From: Perkinsus marinus ATCC 50983
Lineage: Eukaryota > Perkinsozoa > Perkinsida > Perkinsidae
Length of the DNA stretch: 57,104 nucleotides
Reading direction: 5' to 3'
NCBI RefSeq assembly: GCF_000006405.1
Contig: NW_003215497.1
Coordinates: 1-57,104 of the forward strand
The notes under the pieces were generated by a model. It was not told the DNA's origin and did no database searches. It worked only from the letters and a program-made list of their open reading frames with translations. Made by a program: the position numbers and the translations under genes. This document shows positions 8,201-20,793 of this stretch, piece by piece; position 1 is the first letter of the stretch; each line of letters begins with the position of its first letter.

Positions 8201-8713
8201 CCACCAAGAAGTCTCCATAACATCCGGAAAGTCGTTCGATGCTTACCCAAATATACGTTGAGGGCAGCCACGAATCCACCAGGGCATTCACAGAGGTGCA
8301 TGGTACGCAAAGACTTATCAACTCCAACGTTCTCGAACATCCTCGGGCCGTAAGCCACCAGCACCTCGTAGAACTTAGCCCAGGCGTTATTCACCAGAGG
8401 CAAGTCAAAGCCCACACGGGCTCGTATCTAGACCACCAGTGATTCGCCAGTTACCGAATCCAATCTCTCTCACATCCTTAGTAAGGCCGTCTAGTGCGTT
8501 GAGTTTCTTGGAAAAAGATCGCCACTCAGCGATATCAACTGAATCTATCTCGTCCCTTGCCTTGTTCAACTCTGCACGCGCATTCACCACATTTCCGTCA
8601 TCAGCGCTCACAGTGGGCCCTGAGGCTTCACGAAAAAGTACCCCCATCATCGACGAATCGTGAGGAAGTGTAGGCAGCGGCAACCGCAGCATCTGAAGGC
8701 CAGCCTCAGTCAT
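5219..8713 (-). CDS. Cap-2 mRNA 2'-O-methyltransferase (CMTR2-like) fused to NMNAT-like nucleotidyltransferase
   Basis: The N-terminal half resembles CMTR2, which uses SAM to methylate the 2'-O of the second transcribed nucleotide of capped mRNA. Seen in order are IAEWRSFSKKLNAL, NNAWAKFYEVL, the SAM motif HLCECPGGF, SLNPYYEAND, WWTGPDGSGNI, VVTADGSMD, GGTFVMKAYS and KP.ASKEANSETYWVCL. The exon that begins DPRVELRI carries the end of this domain (EKQTEAIKGKL) and continues with no stop through a low-complexity stretch, an ankyrin-like segment (DSPLHKAAAIKGKADVSVKML), a hydrophobic helix (SSVLLLELGAAPVVAVWLGS), and, after short introns, a HIGH-type nucleotidyltransferase with GVFFGTFDPIHENH and SSPSGIR, as in NMN/NaMN adenylyltransferases. 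The start ATG is at 8713. The total is roughly 950-1,000 residues. Introns are about 34-70 bases. The alternative of two genes would need a hidden stop or promoter inside the 7342-6266 exon. Confidence 0.78.
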
Positions 8714-8966
8714 GAGAGAAAAGCAAGCACTACATCCGATTCCATACCATACCTCCTGCTACACACAGTGTGGATGCCTATTCGCTAACTGCGTAACTGT
8801 GTCAGATCCTGTCGCTTAGATTAACGCAACACCTACTCCTGTGATGTTAGAAAACATGCTAGGATTAATACAAGTAAGGCTACAGAATAATCAGAATTGT
8901 GGTATAGAAATCATTACAACATGGGCAACAGCGAAAATGCTATATCATGATCCAAGGCACAGAGAT

Positions 8967-11900
8967 CTATTGAGATTGGGGCTCATAGCCAAGGGTCGAC
9001 GAGCCCAGCCAACGTTCGGAGTCCTCCACTGTGCACCCACGACGAGCCGAATAGTCTGCAACTTGGTCCTTATTGATTTGTCCGACTGCAAAGTACTTAG
9101 CCTGAGAGAGCCAATATGGTCGACAGGAGCCCATGGTGATTCGACGACCTTTTCATGCGCGAAGCACAGGGCGCATACACTGGCTGCTGGCATCATCATC
9201 AGGGATTCCGTCAGGACCATCTTACCCTAGAAGCAAGAACGCTGCCACCTGTCATGGAGTCACGTCTCACCCCTGACAGCTTTTCAGCATCGAGCAAACG
9301 CCAAAGCGTATCCTTCTCTCGATGATCCGGTTGCGTAGGGTAACCAGGGGCCGGCCGTATTCCCACATATTTCACCTAAAACCAACCCTTCATAGTCCAC
9401 CACACTGACAGGCTCGACGTAGATTCACCTTGAGCATATCAGAGAGGGTCAGCTTCTCCTCGGGCACATAGCCCCAGAAGTCAGGATCCGTCCTAATCTT
9501 GTGGTGAATAAGCTCAGCGAACGCTCTGCCAGTCGATCTGCCAAGGCTCCAGCATAATGGACTTGTCGATATCATGAGTGGCATTGTACATCTACGGAGT
9601 GACAGCGGCTTCTACAGCAACAACAACTGAGCGAACAAAGTATCACTTTCTTTCGCTCTTCAACACCGATCCCGGCTTGGCAGCAGAAGAGGGCGATATG
9701 ATCTGGGAGGCCAGAAGCCTCAGGAGCGATGAAGTCACCTGACCCAGGGGGTGTTTCAAGGCGTAATGTAATGGAACTACCCAACGCGAAGGTTTGGTCT
9801 TGTTCTGTGTCCAGCTGTTGTCGAATGCCATAGAAGGTCTCGAGAACCTCTCCAGAACCGTCCAGGGACAGCACCTGTCACAAAGGAGGTACCAACTCCA
9901 CCACCCTGATATGATCCTCACATTGATATCATCACCAGAGCTACACGCACGGTAGACTCCAACCACAGCCGTCGCGGTAATCCACCTGTCTTGGACAACC
10001 TTTGCTAACAGTTCCTGTATTAACACACTCAACGACACGTATCCTCGCCGTTCTTGCCTGGGCGTCATCAAACAGCTTCTTGGCCTCCTCTCCAACTCTC
10101 TTGTCGTTGAATATCTTGGGGTAGTCCTTATTCGGGTATCTTCCCCTCAACTGATACACCTGAAATCAGCATGCAGCGACGTATCCACTGATTCAGTGGC
10201 ACTGAAGAGTCCAACATGACAAATCTGACGAGGCTACTCAAGTCAATCCCCTTGGCTAGCGACCCTAGTAAATAGGTAATGCATAACAGAGCAAATGCTA
10301 CTCGCTGTAGGAGCACCCTTCATAACAGTGTATTGTCTCTACCCCCTGGCCTGTTAGTAGCTGATGTCCGATAGACGGTACAGAAGGACCCTCCATCAGC
10401 CCTTCACATCGCGGTCCCCACCTGGAAGAATGGTGTCCAATCGATATATTCGACAAGCTCCTCCAAAGGGTACTCGTCCAGATACTTGTTGCCCAACCTC
10501 CTAGGTGCAGGAGGTGGAGGGTACTTCTCAAAGTCAATGGTATATCTATACAATTCGTCCCGTCAAATCACCCCTACCAAAACTGGTGAACATACCTCAT
10601 TTTCCGAGCCTCATCCAAGGACAACCACCTCTTGTCAACTAGTGTGCTGTAGTAGTCCTCTCTTAGTCCGTCGTACTCCTCTTTGATGTCTTCCATATAT
10701 TCAATCTACCACACGAACATTCAGTGTTAGAGTATATGTTCGCTATCCTCAACTGAGCTTAGGAGCTTCCCCACCAGTTGGCGTTCATATACGAAATGGT
10801 TAGAAGTGTTTAGAAACCAATAGAAATTTCAAAAATTTCCCTCAGAATTCTCATTTTGTCAATGACAAATGTAGTTGGGCATGAGCATATTTTCCAACAC
10901 TGCGAACATCCCTCCTCTCCAGCATAGTACCACTCGACTCACCCGTCTCTCTGGGTTCTGGATGAGACTGTTCACAACTACCACACTCCGGCTCGCATCC
11001 AATACGTGAACAACACCTCCCACCGGCACTGAGCCTAAGGTACAACCACTGATGCGGGATAGCATGAACTCTCTGCGACACACCTGATCGCCAATCCTCT
11101 CACTGGCCTCATATTGCGGCCATATTTTCACTGCTGTGTGTTTTCGGCTGGTCGTGGCGCCTCCGATCAGCAGTGGGACGTCCATGCTCTCCTTACGCAT
11201 CTGTTGTGCGACAAACCTACACGCACATGATACGGACTAAGTCGTTCCAAGTCCGACCTACACCATCTCGTCGAGGCTGGGTGTGATCAGACCGCTGAGG
11301 CCAATGACATCTGCCTTCTCCTCCCTAGCCCTCTTGAGTATTTGATCACAGGGTACCATAACACCAAGATCGATGACCTGCAGCAGGCGCCATTCAGCCT
11401 CTCTTGCTGCTTCAAATACAGTGCCACAGGCTTGCTATCATATATACCTACCCTGAAGTTATTGCATCCCAGAACTACACCCACGATGTTCTTGCCAATA
11501 TCATGAACATCACCTGAACTGGCTAAGGTGAGTCGAGTCGTGGCGATAGGAAATCCTCGTTGCTAGAATATTCCGCCATAAGCGTTACTGCCCACGAATT
11601 GAGACTACCGATCCACGAGTACAAATCAGCAGCTCTAGCAGGAATCAGTATACGGGAGAGAGTACGATCTACCTTTGACGGTTGCCAAGAGGACTGTGCC
11701 GGCCCAGTTGGGACGGTCAGGATCTAGCCCCTCCTCCAGGGCTTTCCGCCTGTTCTCCGTCTCCATGATGGGCACCAAGTGTGCTACAGCCTTCTTCATC
11801 ACCCTAGCCGACTTGATAACCTGAGCATTGACCGGTCTGAACGATAACAGGGCAGATGCCTACTTGTGGTAAAAACATTTTCCCGGACCCGAACAAGTCT

Positions 11901-14900
11901 CCCACTACGGACATACCCGCCATCAGCGGTCCTTCGATCACCTGAGCTCGACAACATGACTACGCCTTTCTGCAGCACAGAAAGGAAGATATGACCTCCA
12001 AGGGCCTCAGCTGCAACCCATCCAAACATTCCTGTACGTCATCAACGATGAACTTATCGATGCCCTTCACAAGGCTGTGCTCAAGTCGTTTCTCGACTCC
12101 TTCCGTCCTCCATTCTTCGACCGCTTTGACCACTAATCGACAAAGGCACTCCTTGAAAGACCAAACCACTCTCCCTCTACTGCTACCTCCACTGGCGCCA
12201 CCCTTCTGAGCCTTCTTCTCTTTCAATTCACTGGCGAACTCCAATAACTTCTCTGTGGCCTCAGGACTCACGTTCATTACCACATCTTCCAAGAGCTGTC
12301 GCATATCCTCAGGTATGTCAGTGTAAATCGGCAGAGCCCCTGCATTTACCTGATGCCCGCATGTACCGGTATTTGGAGACGCCTAACCTACTATAGCCAT
12401 GCTTAGGCCCTTCGGGATAGCATGATACAAGAACACGGAATGCATGGCTTCGCGGAGCTCGTTGAGGCCTCGGAATGAGAATGATAGATTCGACAAACCT
12501 ACGGCCACGACTCCACCTGGGACGACGGCGCCCATAAAGAGTACCGCCGCTAGTATAGCACCCCGGGCATTTCTGCCGTACTATCTCCACAGCATCGATG
12601 AAATCCTTGCCGTAATTGTTATGCTCTTCCATCCCTAAGAACAACTCCTAGAGGAAACTATCGTGGATGGTAAAACCTCACCAGTGGCAATGGTCAGAAT
12701 GTTGCAGTCGAAAATTATATCGTGGCCTTCATACCCGCACTTGGTAGTCAGGATCTTGTATGTCCGCTCACATATACGAATCTGGAGATTCAAAGACGAT
12801 ACCACTCCGACCGGAAACTGCCTGGGATTGCAAGTACAGGCAGCATAGCTGAAGTTTCAAGTCGCAAGCTGACTTCAAAACTACCTTGTCGTCGAAAGTC
12901 GCTGCCTGTCCTTCCTCATCGAAGGCCATGCACACGAGAGCTGCACCATACTTCCGTACCTTACAAGAAGTACGCTGAAGACCAGAGGCAGAAAAGTCTC
13001 ACCAGCCTGGCATGGTAGATGAAGTCTTCCTCGCCGACCTTGAGGGAAAGCGAGTTGACTATACATCTCCCTTGGACTGCTTGAAGACCCTCCTCGATCA
13101 CCTGGCCAAGGAGGAATAACAGAGAGCTGCAAAAACGGGATATTTGGCTGTAATTTTTGTCTAGAACGCAGAGTGAGAGTTCGACGGCCACTGAGCATCA
13201 GGTCCCACCAAACTCCTCAAAAAAGCCTCACACAACCATCATTATAGCCGATAATTCTGATCATACCACACCTCCACCATTTCCTCATCCCAATTACCTT
13301 GAACTTCGAGCTATCAATCATGAACGGAACACGTGCTATCGCGGGCTCAGTAACACATGACCTCATGAACCTGCCCATGGCCAGCTGCCCATCGATGAGG
13401 TCCGCATCAAAATTGAAGTCCAAGACCTGGGCGCCATTCTCGACCTGATGGCACCCGAAATCATTGTAAAGGAGCTGGCAACGAGAGCTAACCTGTTCCT
13501 TGGCAACTTCCAAGGCATCATCCCATCGACTTTGCTCGACCATCTTCTTGAACCGCAGACTCCCCATCAAATTGCATCTCTCCCCTACGTTGACAAATCC
13601 CAACTCAGGCGTGAGGTACAGCGGCTCCAGCCCAGAGAGCCTCATCACAGGGTCGCGCCGGACATGCAGCGGCCTCGGAGGAAAACTCTGAAATCACCTC
13701 TTGTGACTAGAGACCGGACACTTCGCCCGCTCTACTTTGAGACGCTCATGAACGGCCTGAATGTGGGCCGGGAAGGTACCGCAGCAGCCGCCAACCATAT
13801 TAATGAGATGATCTTGCGCGTAGAGGACCAAGGACTCTCCGAATGACTCAGGTGTTTCGTCATAACCACCCATGGCATTTGGTAGGCCCGCATTAGGGTA
13901 TCTGCAAGTACTAACTATCAAGCTGGAGCGCAATCCTTATTACACATGAACGTATACTGGAGCCAGCTTGGCCAGGGTCTCGAAAAAAGGCCGCATCTGA
14001 GCTGCTCCCAAGGCACAGTTGATGCCAACGCAGAGTGGTCGAGCATGCTGAATAGGAAAGAGTGACCCTAGAAGAGAGAGCAAACCATCCTACTACCATG
14101 ACAGAAACTAAGAAGGCGTCAATAGTCTGCCCGGACAAAGTACGTCCACTCTGAGAGCACAGTAAGCTGAACCCATCGTTGCCATGGCGTCCCTACTTGG
14201 TCCACAATAGTCGCCGATATAATGGTAGGGAGGCGCGACTCTCGAGGATGGTCCTCGTAGTAGCAATCAATAGCGAACAGTGCTGCCTTCGCGTTGAGTG
14301 TATCGAATATGGTCTCTACCAGCAGAACATCAGACCCGCCTGCTACCAACGCATCAACCTGAACGGCTAACCGCTCGGCTCTATCCCCATCTCCTGTAGC
14401 CTACTACCACTACCTGTTCGTAATAAGCCTTCACAAGTTCATTCCAAGTCACATTCCTATAACTGGAATCCTCCACACTTGGTGACACACTCAGAGTCCT
14501 GCTAGTAGGCCCGATCGCTCCCGCCACTAGTCGTCGTCGACCCGTCTCGGCCTCCACCTATCATCACTCAGCTCTACCGCTACCCATCTCCTGCCGCTCA
14601 CTTCCCGACACGCCTGCTTGGCCAACATGGCTGCCTGGAAATTGAGATCCCGAACCAGGCTCTCGCATTGGTACTCCGCCTGGGATATGGTAGTTCCGTT
14701 GAAGGTATTCGTTTCTATCAGATCCGCACCCGCATGAAGATACCTTAAAGACTCAAAACCATCACCTTCCCCTAAGTTTCCAACTACTACTCTTTATGGA
14801 TCTTGACTACGAGATCCGGCCGCGTCAAACAGAGAAGATCGTTGTCGCCCTTCAGCTCCTTGGGGTGATCCTTCAATATCTCACCACGGAAATCCTCCTC

Positions 14901-15149
14901 CTGCAGCCGATCCGCTTGTATCCTAAAGACGCAGCCTACTACAACGCCCACAATCATGGACATCTACCTTGTGCCCATACCGCCATCGAGCAAAACAATC
15001 CTCTCAGAAAACAGCTGCCGGAGATATTCCGTCGATTCGGACTCTCCGCCCGGATGCTAAAACCAGGCATACATGCGCTAACCACGGTAGAGCTTCCAGA
15101 ACCTTACATCATCATGGGATCCTATTTTGGGTGCTGTAGAGTGCCCCAT
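8967..15149 (-). CDS. metH: Cobalamin-dependent methionine synthase
   Basis: This enzyme transfers a methyl group from 5-methyl-tetrahydrofolate to homocysteine through cobalamin, linking folate and methionine cycles in the cytosol. Domains appear in family order, split by many short introns. The homocysteine domain has [51 protein letters not shown] and GGCCGT, with the zinc cysteines kept. The pterin domain has [53 protein letters not shown] and [10 protein letters not shown]. The cobalamin module has [24 protein letters not shown] (DxHxxG) and [17 protein letters not shown]. The activation domain has [37 protein letters not shown], and [17 protein letters not shown] near the stop. The start ATG at 15149 gives [14 protein letters not shown], and a 51-base intron then leads into the first domain. 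The next gene (CMTR2 fusion) starts 254 bases downstream on the same strand. Confidence 0.95.
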
Positions 15150-15434
15150 ACTGGACAGGTGAACTACCTGCAACTAGTACCTCTACCACGGGTTCGATAT
15201 TGATAGCATTGACTCGAAACACAAAGCAGACCGAAAGTGATTAACATACTGTTGGCGTCGATACTCATAAAGATACTTCTCAAATGATGCTACTCAAACG
15301 ACCACCTTCGCCTATGTGCTCTTCTTCAGAAGGCATCCTACTGGCTTCTATCATAACGTTAATAAGGGATAGATCAAAAACAGACAGCATATAGAGCAGA
15401 GTTTCGTTCACATGCCATCGCTTCGAACAGCTCA

Positions 15435-18400
15435 TTATCTGCTGCCGCGGTCTCCTCTCGAATCGCTCCTATCCCTCCTCGAACGACGAGACCGCTCACG
15501 AGATGAAGAACGAGGACGACGATAGCGGCCTTCACGGCTGCGCGAACGGTCGTCCCTGAGAGTGAATCCACAGTGAGGTACTCTCCCTCACGATATAACC
15601 ATGAAGACCAGTATTACCTCCCACGACGGTCCTTAGGGCTCGAGCCTCTCCTCCTACTAGACCTGCGCTCGGACTCGGATCTCGAGCGACTACGCCTTCT
15701 GTCACCACTCCTAGACGCACTCCTACGGCGACCGGAACTACGGCCTTCCCCAACAGGGCTGTCTGATCTCTCTAGAGCCTTTTTTGGCGGGGACATTGGC
15801 TCGACGTCATCTCCATCAGGACCAGGAGAGGGAGGTGCCTTCCCATTCTTGATAGCTGCATCTTGACTCCTGGGTGACCTATCCTTCGGGCCCTCCCTAT
15901 CCACCGACATCGGACTGCGCCTTCCCCTAGGGGATCTACGACGTGACAGAGACCTGTCACTCCTCCCTCCACTGCGGGATACCGATCGCCTGCCACTCCT
16001 CGACCTAGAACGCCTACCGCTTCCTGACCTAGAACGCCTCCTCTTGCGTTCCCTTGGAGATCTATCATCATCGGGCGAGCGAGATCGACGTCTAGATCCG
16101 CTTCTAGATCTGCGGGCCGCCGCCTCGGCTGCCGCCGCCTCACGGTCCGCTCTAGCTTCCTTTCTTTCGCGTTCTTTAGCCTCCTGCTCAGCCTTCTGTT
16201 TGGCCAACATCGCATCCTCTTCTTCGATCGATGGCAAACCCAGACGCTCGCGACGCTTCGTCTCAATCTCGGGGTTGCTATGGCGATTCAGGAAAGGCCG
16301 ATGTAGACCACCTTTACCTAATACCAAGAACTACACCATAAGACCGCAGCACTCATAGTACCACTACCTCTTTCCTTATCCTGTTCGACCTTCCTATGGA
16401 TTCTATCCCTCACCATCTCCTCGGCATCATCCCTCCTCCTCGCATCGTAACAGAATATCAATAGTCTTGGTGGTGGCCCATCCCTCGGACGCCGACGGGC
16501 CCTATCTCTATCATCGCGCCAGCTCGAATAGCCTTTCCCCTTTCCTTTACCCCAGCCACCCTTCCCCTTACCCCACCACGGGCCATCATCCCGTACAAAG
16601 CTCTGGTCACAGCCATCCACAAAGCAGAAGGTTCCAGTACGCTCCTCGATAGATCGAAGCTCGCTGCCCTTATGCCCAGTGATAAAGCCGATATACTCCT
16701 CAGGGGTCTCGACTGTAGTGACATCCTCACGACCGTCCAACTTCACATTCACCTGAACAGGGAGTGAATATTTCCCCAGAGTGTTCGTAGAGCATGTCAC
16801 GAATCGATGTGGGCCGAAGGTTTATATTTCCAAAGTTGACATGATGATGATGATGATCCAAAAACCACTTTCTAGCTTGCGACACTGTACCTCTCCTTCT
16901 CTCTGATCCAATAAAAAGTTGAGGTAATCCCTGCCACGACGCCTCTCTGCCTTGGTACCGGATATGAAAGCCGTGTAACCGATATACCTGATGACTACGC
17001 CTGAACGCTATCACACAGTAATCACCATTCGTGAGCAACAAATTCTCCCGCGTCGCTCCGCCAGAAAAAGATGAATTTTACAGTAGCACCTCCTGTGAAA
17101 GCATCTTTCCCTATTTTCGATCAGGACAAGCATCGATGTTCATTTCATTAGCCCCTCCTCATTCGTCCGACTATCCATGCTTGACACTTCTTCAGGACCA
17201 CGAGGATGACGCAGAGGCGATAGACTTCGACGGTTCAGCTTTTCGGTTTGATCAGGTTCTTTTCACGAGAGGGCATCTCCTCCAATCTCAGCTCCCAGAG
17301 CTCCCGTCGGCTTCGGCCACCCTCCGCATCGCCAGCTCTCGATTTAATTCTTTCTCTTCAATTCTCATTGCGTGTTTTACATCACGAACGACTCAGACTC
17401 CACTGACAGGCTAATCGATCAGGATGGCGCGCGCGATAACACCCAAAGGAGAAACAACTCTCATTGCCTTGATTTCTCCCCTATCAACGTGTCTATACCC
17501 CAACCTACTCAATTATGGCTCCACTAGCTCTCTCAAGCTTCTTCCGTGTGGCGCCGCGCCTCCCCAAAGCATAGGTGAATTGAGCCTCGGTCCTACATAG
17601 GACAAAGCTGATGACACCGGAACAGGGGCGTCGTTCACTCTACATCTTCACCGTCGTCAGGCCAAGCTTGCCTTCATGAGTATCATCCAGATTCCATCTA
17701 TCACGATGATCGAGAAAGAAGCCCGGGGACTTCGACTCAATAGCCGACATCAACTATAAAAAAAATCACATCAAACTCAACGTAAACGATGTGTGCATAT
17801 CCAAAAATGATCACTGCCACTCACCTTCAACTGAGCAATACGCCTCCCACGAGTAGGTCCAAGAATAATGAGTTTCTCAATTTCATCCTGTTGGCCTCTC
17901 ACTCGAGGTCCCGATCCTCCAACATCCTTATCTAGCGAATAACACCAGTCCACCACTCCCTACTACTATTACTACCTTGGAAGAACATAAGAGTCTCAGT
18001 CTCCTCCTCTAAGGCATGGAGAGTCGACCTCTCTCGACCCGTGACATACCCTATGGTGTCTTGAGGCACCTGATTGTGGCTTCAACAGAGCGATGGCTAA
18101 AGCCATCGTGCCCTACATCGATCCAGCTGCAGTCCTCACGATCCTCAGGATCCAACTCGAGAGGTTCATTCTTCTTATTAAGAAGTAGGAAACAGATATA
18201 GTCACGACCAAGCTCTCTATTGCGAGCCGGACCACGAAGTTCCACATTGGAATCACCATTTTCTGAGAAACATATCGATGCAGCAGGCCACAAATACGAT
18301 GAAAAAAAGGCGGAGCGAAGCAAGAGCACTATAGCCTACCTGTGTTCACAAGCTCAATGTCGCAGTCAGCAGCATTCTCCAGTTTGCGTTTAGTACTCCC

Positions 18401-18620
18401 TCCTCTACCCAACACCAACGCCGCTTCCTCAGACCTAACCTTGATAACAGAGAGCCCCTCAGCTTCAGGCTCCGAGGCCGCAGACAATACTGAACTAGAC
18501 CTAAACCAGACCAGCATTAACAAGGACGAACCGATGGGCATCTCACCTCGACCTAGACGACGAGGACCTAGATGCCGATCTACCACTGCTACCGGGAGTA
18601 CGAGAGCGAGAACGAGCCAT
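15435..18620 (-). CDS. Multi-KH-domain RNA-binding protein with RS-rich ends
   Basis: This is a probable nuclear RNA-binding or splicing-related protein. Its first exon encodes MARSRSRTPGSSGRSASRSS, and a 46-base intron follows. KH-type GxxG helices follow: EEAALVLGRGGSTKRKLE, DTIGYVTGRERSTLHALEEE, GYTAFISGTKAERRRG, and YIGFITGHKGSELRSIEE. A further basic segment reads ILGPTRGRRIAQLK. Next comes a glycine/lysine stretch (GKGKGGWGKGKGKG). The last third is a long RS domain (16100-15620) with an EAKERERKEARADREAAAAE coil before it. A final exon (about 15550-15435) continues RS/RD residues to a TAA. Frames join across introns throughout 18620-15435. No exact orthologue is recognised. It could be an alveolate-specific SR-like factor. 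Confidence 0.75.
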
Positions 18621-18962
18621 GATACTCAAGAGGTGAGACTACGACGTTGATGCCAATGAAAAAATCATTGGAGGTCTCTCCCAACACAACCCAGCTGTGG
18701 TGGTGAATTAAGCACTGATGACAACATTGTAAAGACAAGGACGCTGGGTCCGAACAAGTATAACGTGGGGCCAGCCGTCGAGACCCCAGTACACTATGAC
18801 TCTATCACTAGTATTAGATGTATATGCTGTCTCTAATGAATAGTGTTGAGCCTCGAGGTCGTTGTGATGATATGAACAATTGATATTAAGAAGGCGTCCT
18901 GACGTTAGAGCTACGGAACAGATCAGACCGGAAAACTTCAATAAATCAATGATATGCGCAGG
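18621..18962 (-). other. Intergenic region between PKA regulatory subunit and KH/RS gene
   Basis: There are 342 bases with no convincing coding signal on either strand. It should contain the 3' end of the PKA-R transcript and the promoter or trans-splice acceptor of the KH/RS gene. Confidence 0.5.
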
Positions 18963-20643
18963 TCAGTTTCTGCGATCAACCGGATCGTTAGAAGGACAAC
19001 CATCATCTGTGATAGTGAGGAAGTCCTTGTAAGACGGGTACTTGCTCGCATTCTTCCTCAGCACGTCCGTGATAGGGCCCAAAACACGGTTGAACTCTTC
19101 TCGACCAACCGAGAGTACCTAGCGACCCAAGAATACTCCACCTATCATCTCGGCCTTCCCATACCCGACAGCCCTTCTTATCATCAGCCGCCTTGACAGT
19201 TGCCTTGCGGGGTTCACCATGCTTGAGTAGAGCTATTTCCCCAAAGTAGTCCCCAGGTTTGGTATACCTCTTGACCTGGCATAAGATACCACAACCATCG
19301 AGAATCAGCCAGTGCTCACCTCCACTTCACCTTCCTGTCCCGATATAGACGCAATGCACTCGCCACTCTCCAAAATATAAAACCTATTACCCCTCACTCC
19401 ATCACCCGACAGCATCACGTCGACTTACTTGTCTCCTGAGACATCTCCTTGTTTAACGATGACCTCCCCACTGCTGAAGACTTCGGAGGTGAGCATATCC
19501 GATAACTGTGCTAGCTCATACCTACAGAGAACCACAGTGTGACACGACTCCGAGAACCATATGTTGTAATACTTGTTCAAGTCGGCCAAGATAGGGACCT
19601 TCTCCAAGAAGGACTCATATTTCTTCTTCTTCGTATTCTCACTGGTCACGACCATCAGCTGGAAGCACTCACGATCGAGACTCCTACGGACAACACGAGT
19701 GAGCCCCTCCCTCTAGAAGACTCCTCCCTTACCACAGCTTGGCATCAGACGTCGCAGTCACAGTAGCTGCCCGTGGCGCGTTATACATCAGCGCTAGTTC
19801 ACCAAAGGAAGCCCCTGGCCCGCACTCCATTACCTAGGGGGAAAACTGACTAAAAAGATGCTGAACAGTAGACAAAGACCACCTTCAAAGGCTCCTTATT
19901 GCCTCGCTTAACGAAGATATCAAATGTGCCTCGTTCCACTATATAGAAGGCATCACCAAAATCGCCCTAAACAGCTATGGACCGCGCCGACACCTGTTTC
20001 CCACCAACCTGTCGGATAATGCTCTCTCCTTGATTAACGTCCTTCCTACGCATTGCCAGTGCAATCTTCTCCAAATCAGAGTCGCGCATGTGACCAAATA
20101 GGATCTACCATACGTCTCGTCCCAACCAACAATCTCCAATCAACCTTACCTTTCGGCTGTCACCCTGGTCCGAGGACAACATGCTCTTGATAGTACTGAT
20201 CTCCTCGGGTGTCTTGGGATACACAGGAGCCTGGTAGGTGTCCATCCGTTCGACCGTATAGGCCTCCGCCGATACTCCAGGTCGACGACCAGCCGATTTC
20301 TGCTCCGTAATTTTCTGTTCTTCTGCCTAAAATTCACTACCTTCATACCATACCAAGACGAACTACCTCTTCATCGTCATAATCATCAGCCAATCCCTTC
20401 CCAGAAGGAGAAGAGTCGCGTTCACTTATCGGACTACCAACGTCAATGGTCACCGGTGCTGGCGGCAACGAAGTCCCAGCAGTTGCCACTACTGTATCGG
20501 AGAACGTCGACAATACGCCTACCTGCAATGGGATGAGTCGCCAAACCAGGAGGCTGTAGTACATGTTGGCTGCCGTCGGCTGGAAGAGGGGTACCAACCT
20601 CTGAATCGGCGGCCTTATTTTTGCTGCAGAAGTGATTGCCCAT
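18963..20643 (-). CDS. cAMP-dependent protein kinase regulatory subunit
   Basis: This subunit inhibits the PKA catalytic subunit until cyclic AMP binds. The N-terminus MGNHFC has the glycine-2 and cysteine of a myristoylation/palmitoylation signal, the form used by apicomplexan PKA-R to reach membranes. The inhibitor segment reads [17 protein letters not shown], matching the RR-x-x-V/I site and the following SAE.Y; the P-site residue is glycine, so it is a pseudosubstrate. Two cyclic-nucleotide domains follow. The first has [16 protein letters not shown] and the phosphate-binding cassette [16 protein letters not shown]. The second has [19 protein letters not shown] and [18 protein letters not shown]. 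It ends [20 protein letters not shown], typical of PKA-R, and there is no kinase domain, which rules out PKG. No mammalian-type dimerisation domain is obvious. Introns are short, with one apparent intron of 31 bases. Confidence 0.9.
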
Positions 20644-20793
20644 GGAAAATAACTACATGCCTACCGTATCGACTTACAGTGCTCCATGGGCTCCTAGACG
20701 ACCAGAGTTCGTAGAGGAACTCTCCCCCCAACACAAAGTCTCGATCAATGCCATAGTACAATGTCGAAACATTCAATGATATCCACAATAACG

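Noticed and set aside
8841-9230. Plus-strand frame of 129 codons
   Set aside because: It overlaps the C-terminal exons of methionine synthase on the other strand, which have clear family motifs.
15573-15866. Plus-strand leucine-rich frame
   Set aside because: It is the complement of the RS domain codons of the KH/RS protein, a common artefact of Arg/Ser repeats.
18963-20643. cGMP-dependent protein kinase
   Set aside because: The MGNxxC start and two cyclic-nucleotide domains would allow it, but there are only two domains, an RRxxV inhibitor site with SAE.Y after it, and no kinase domain. PKA-R fits better.
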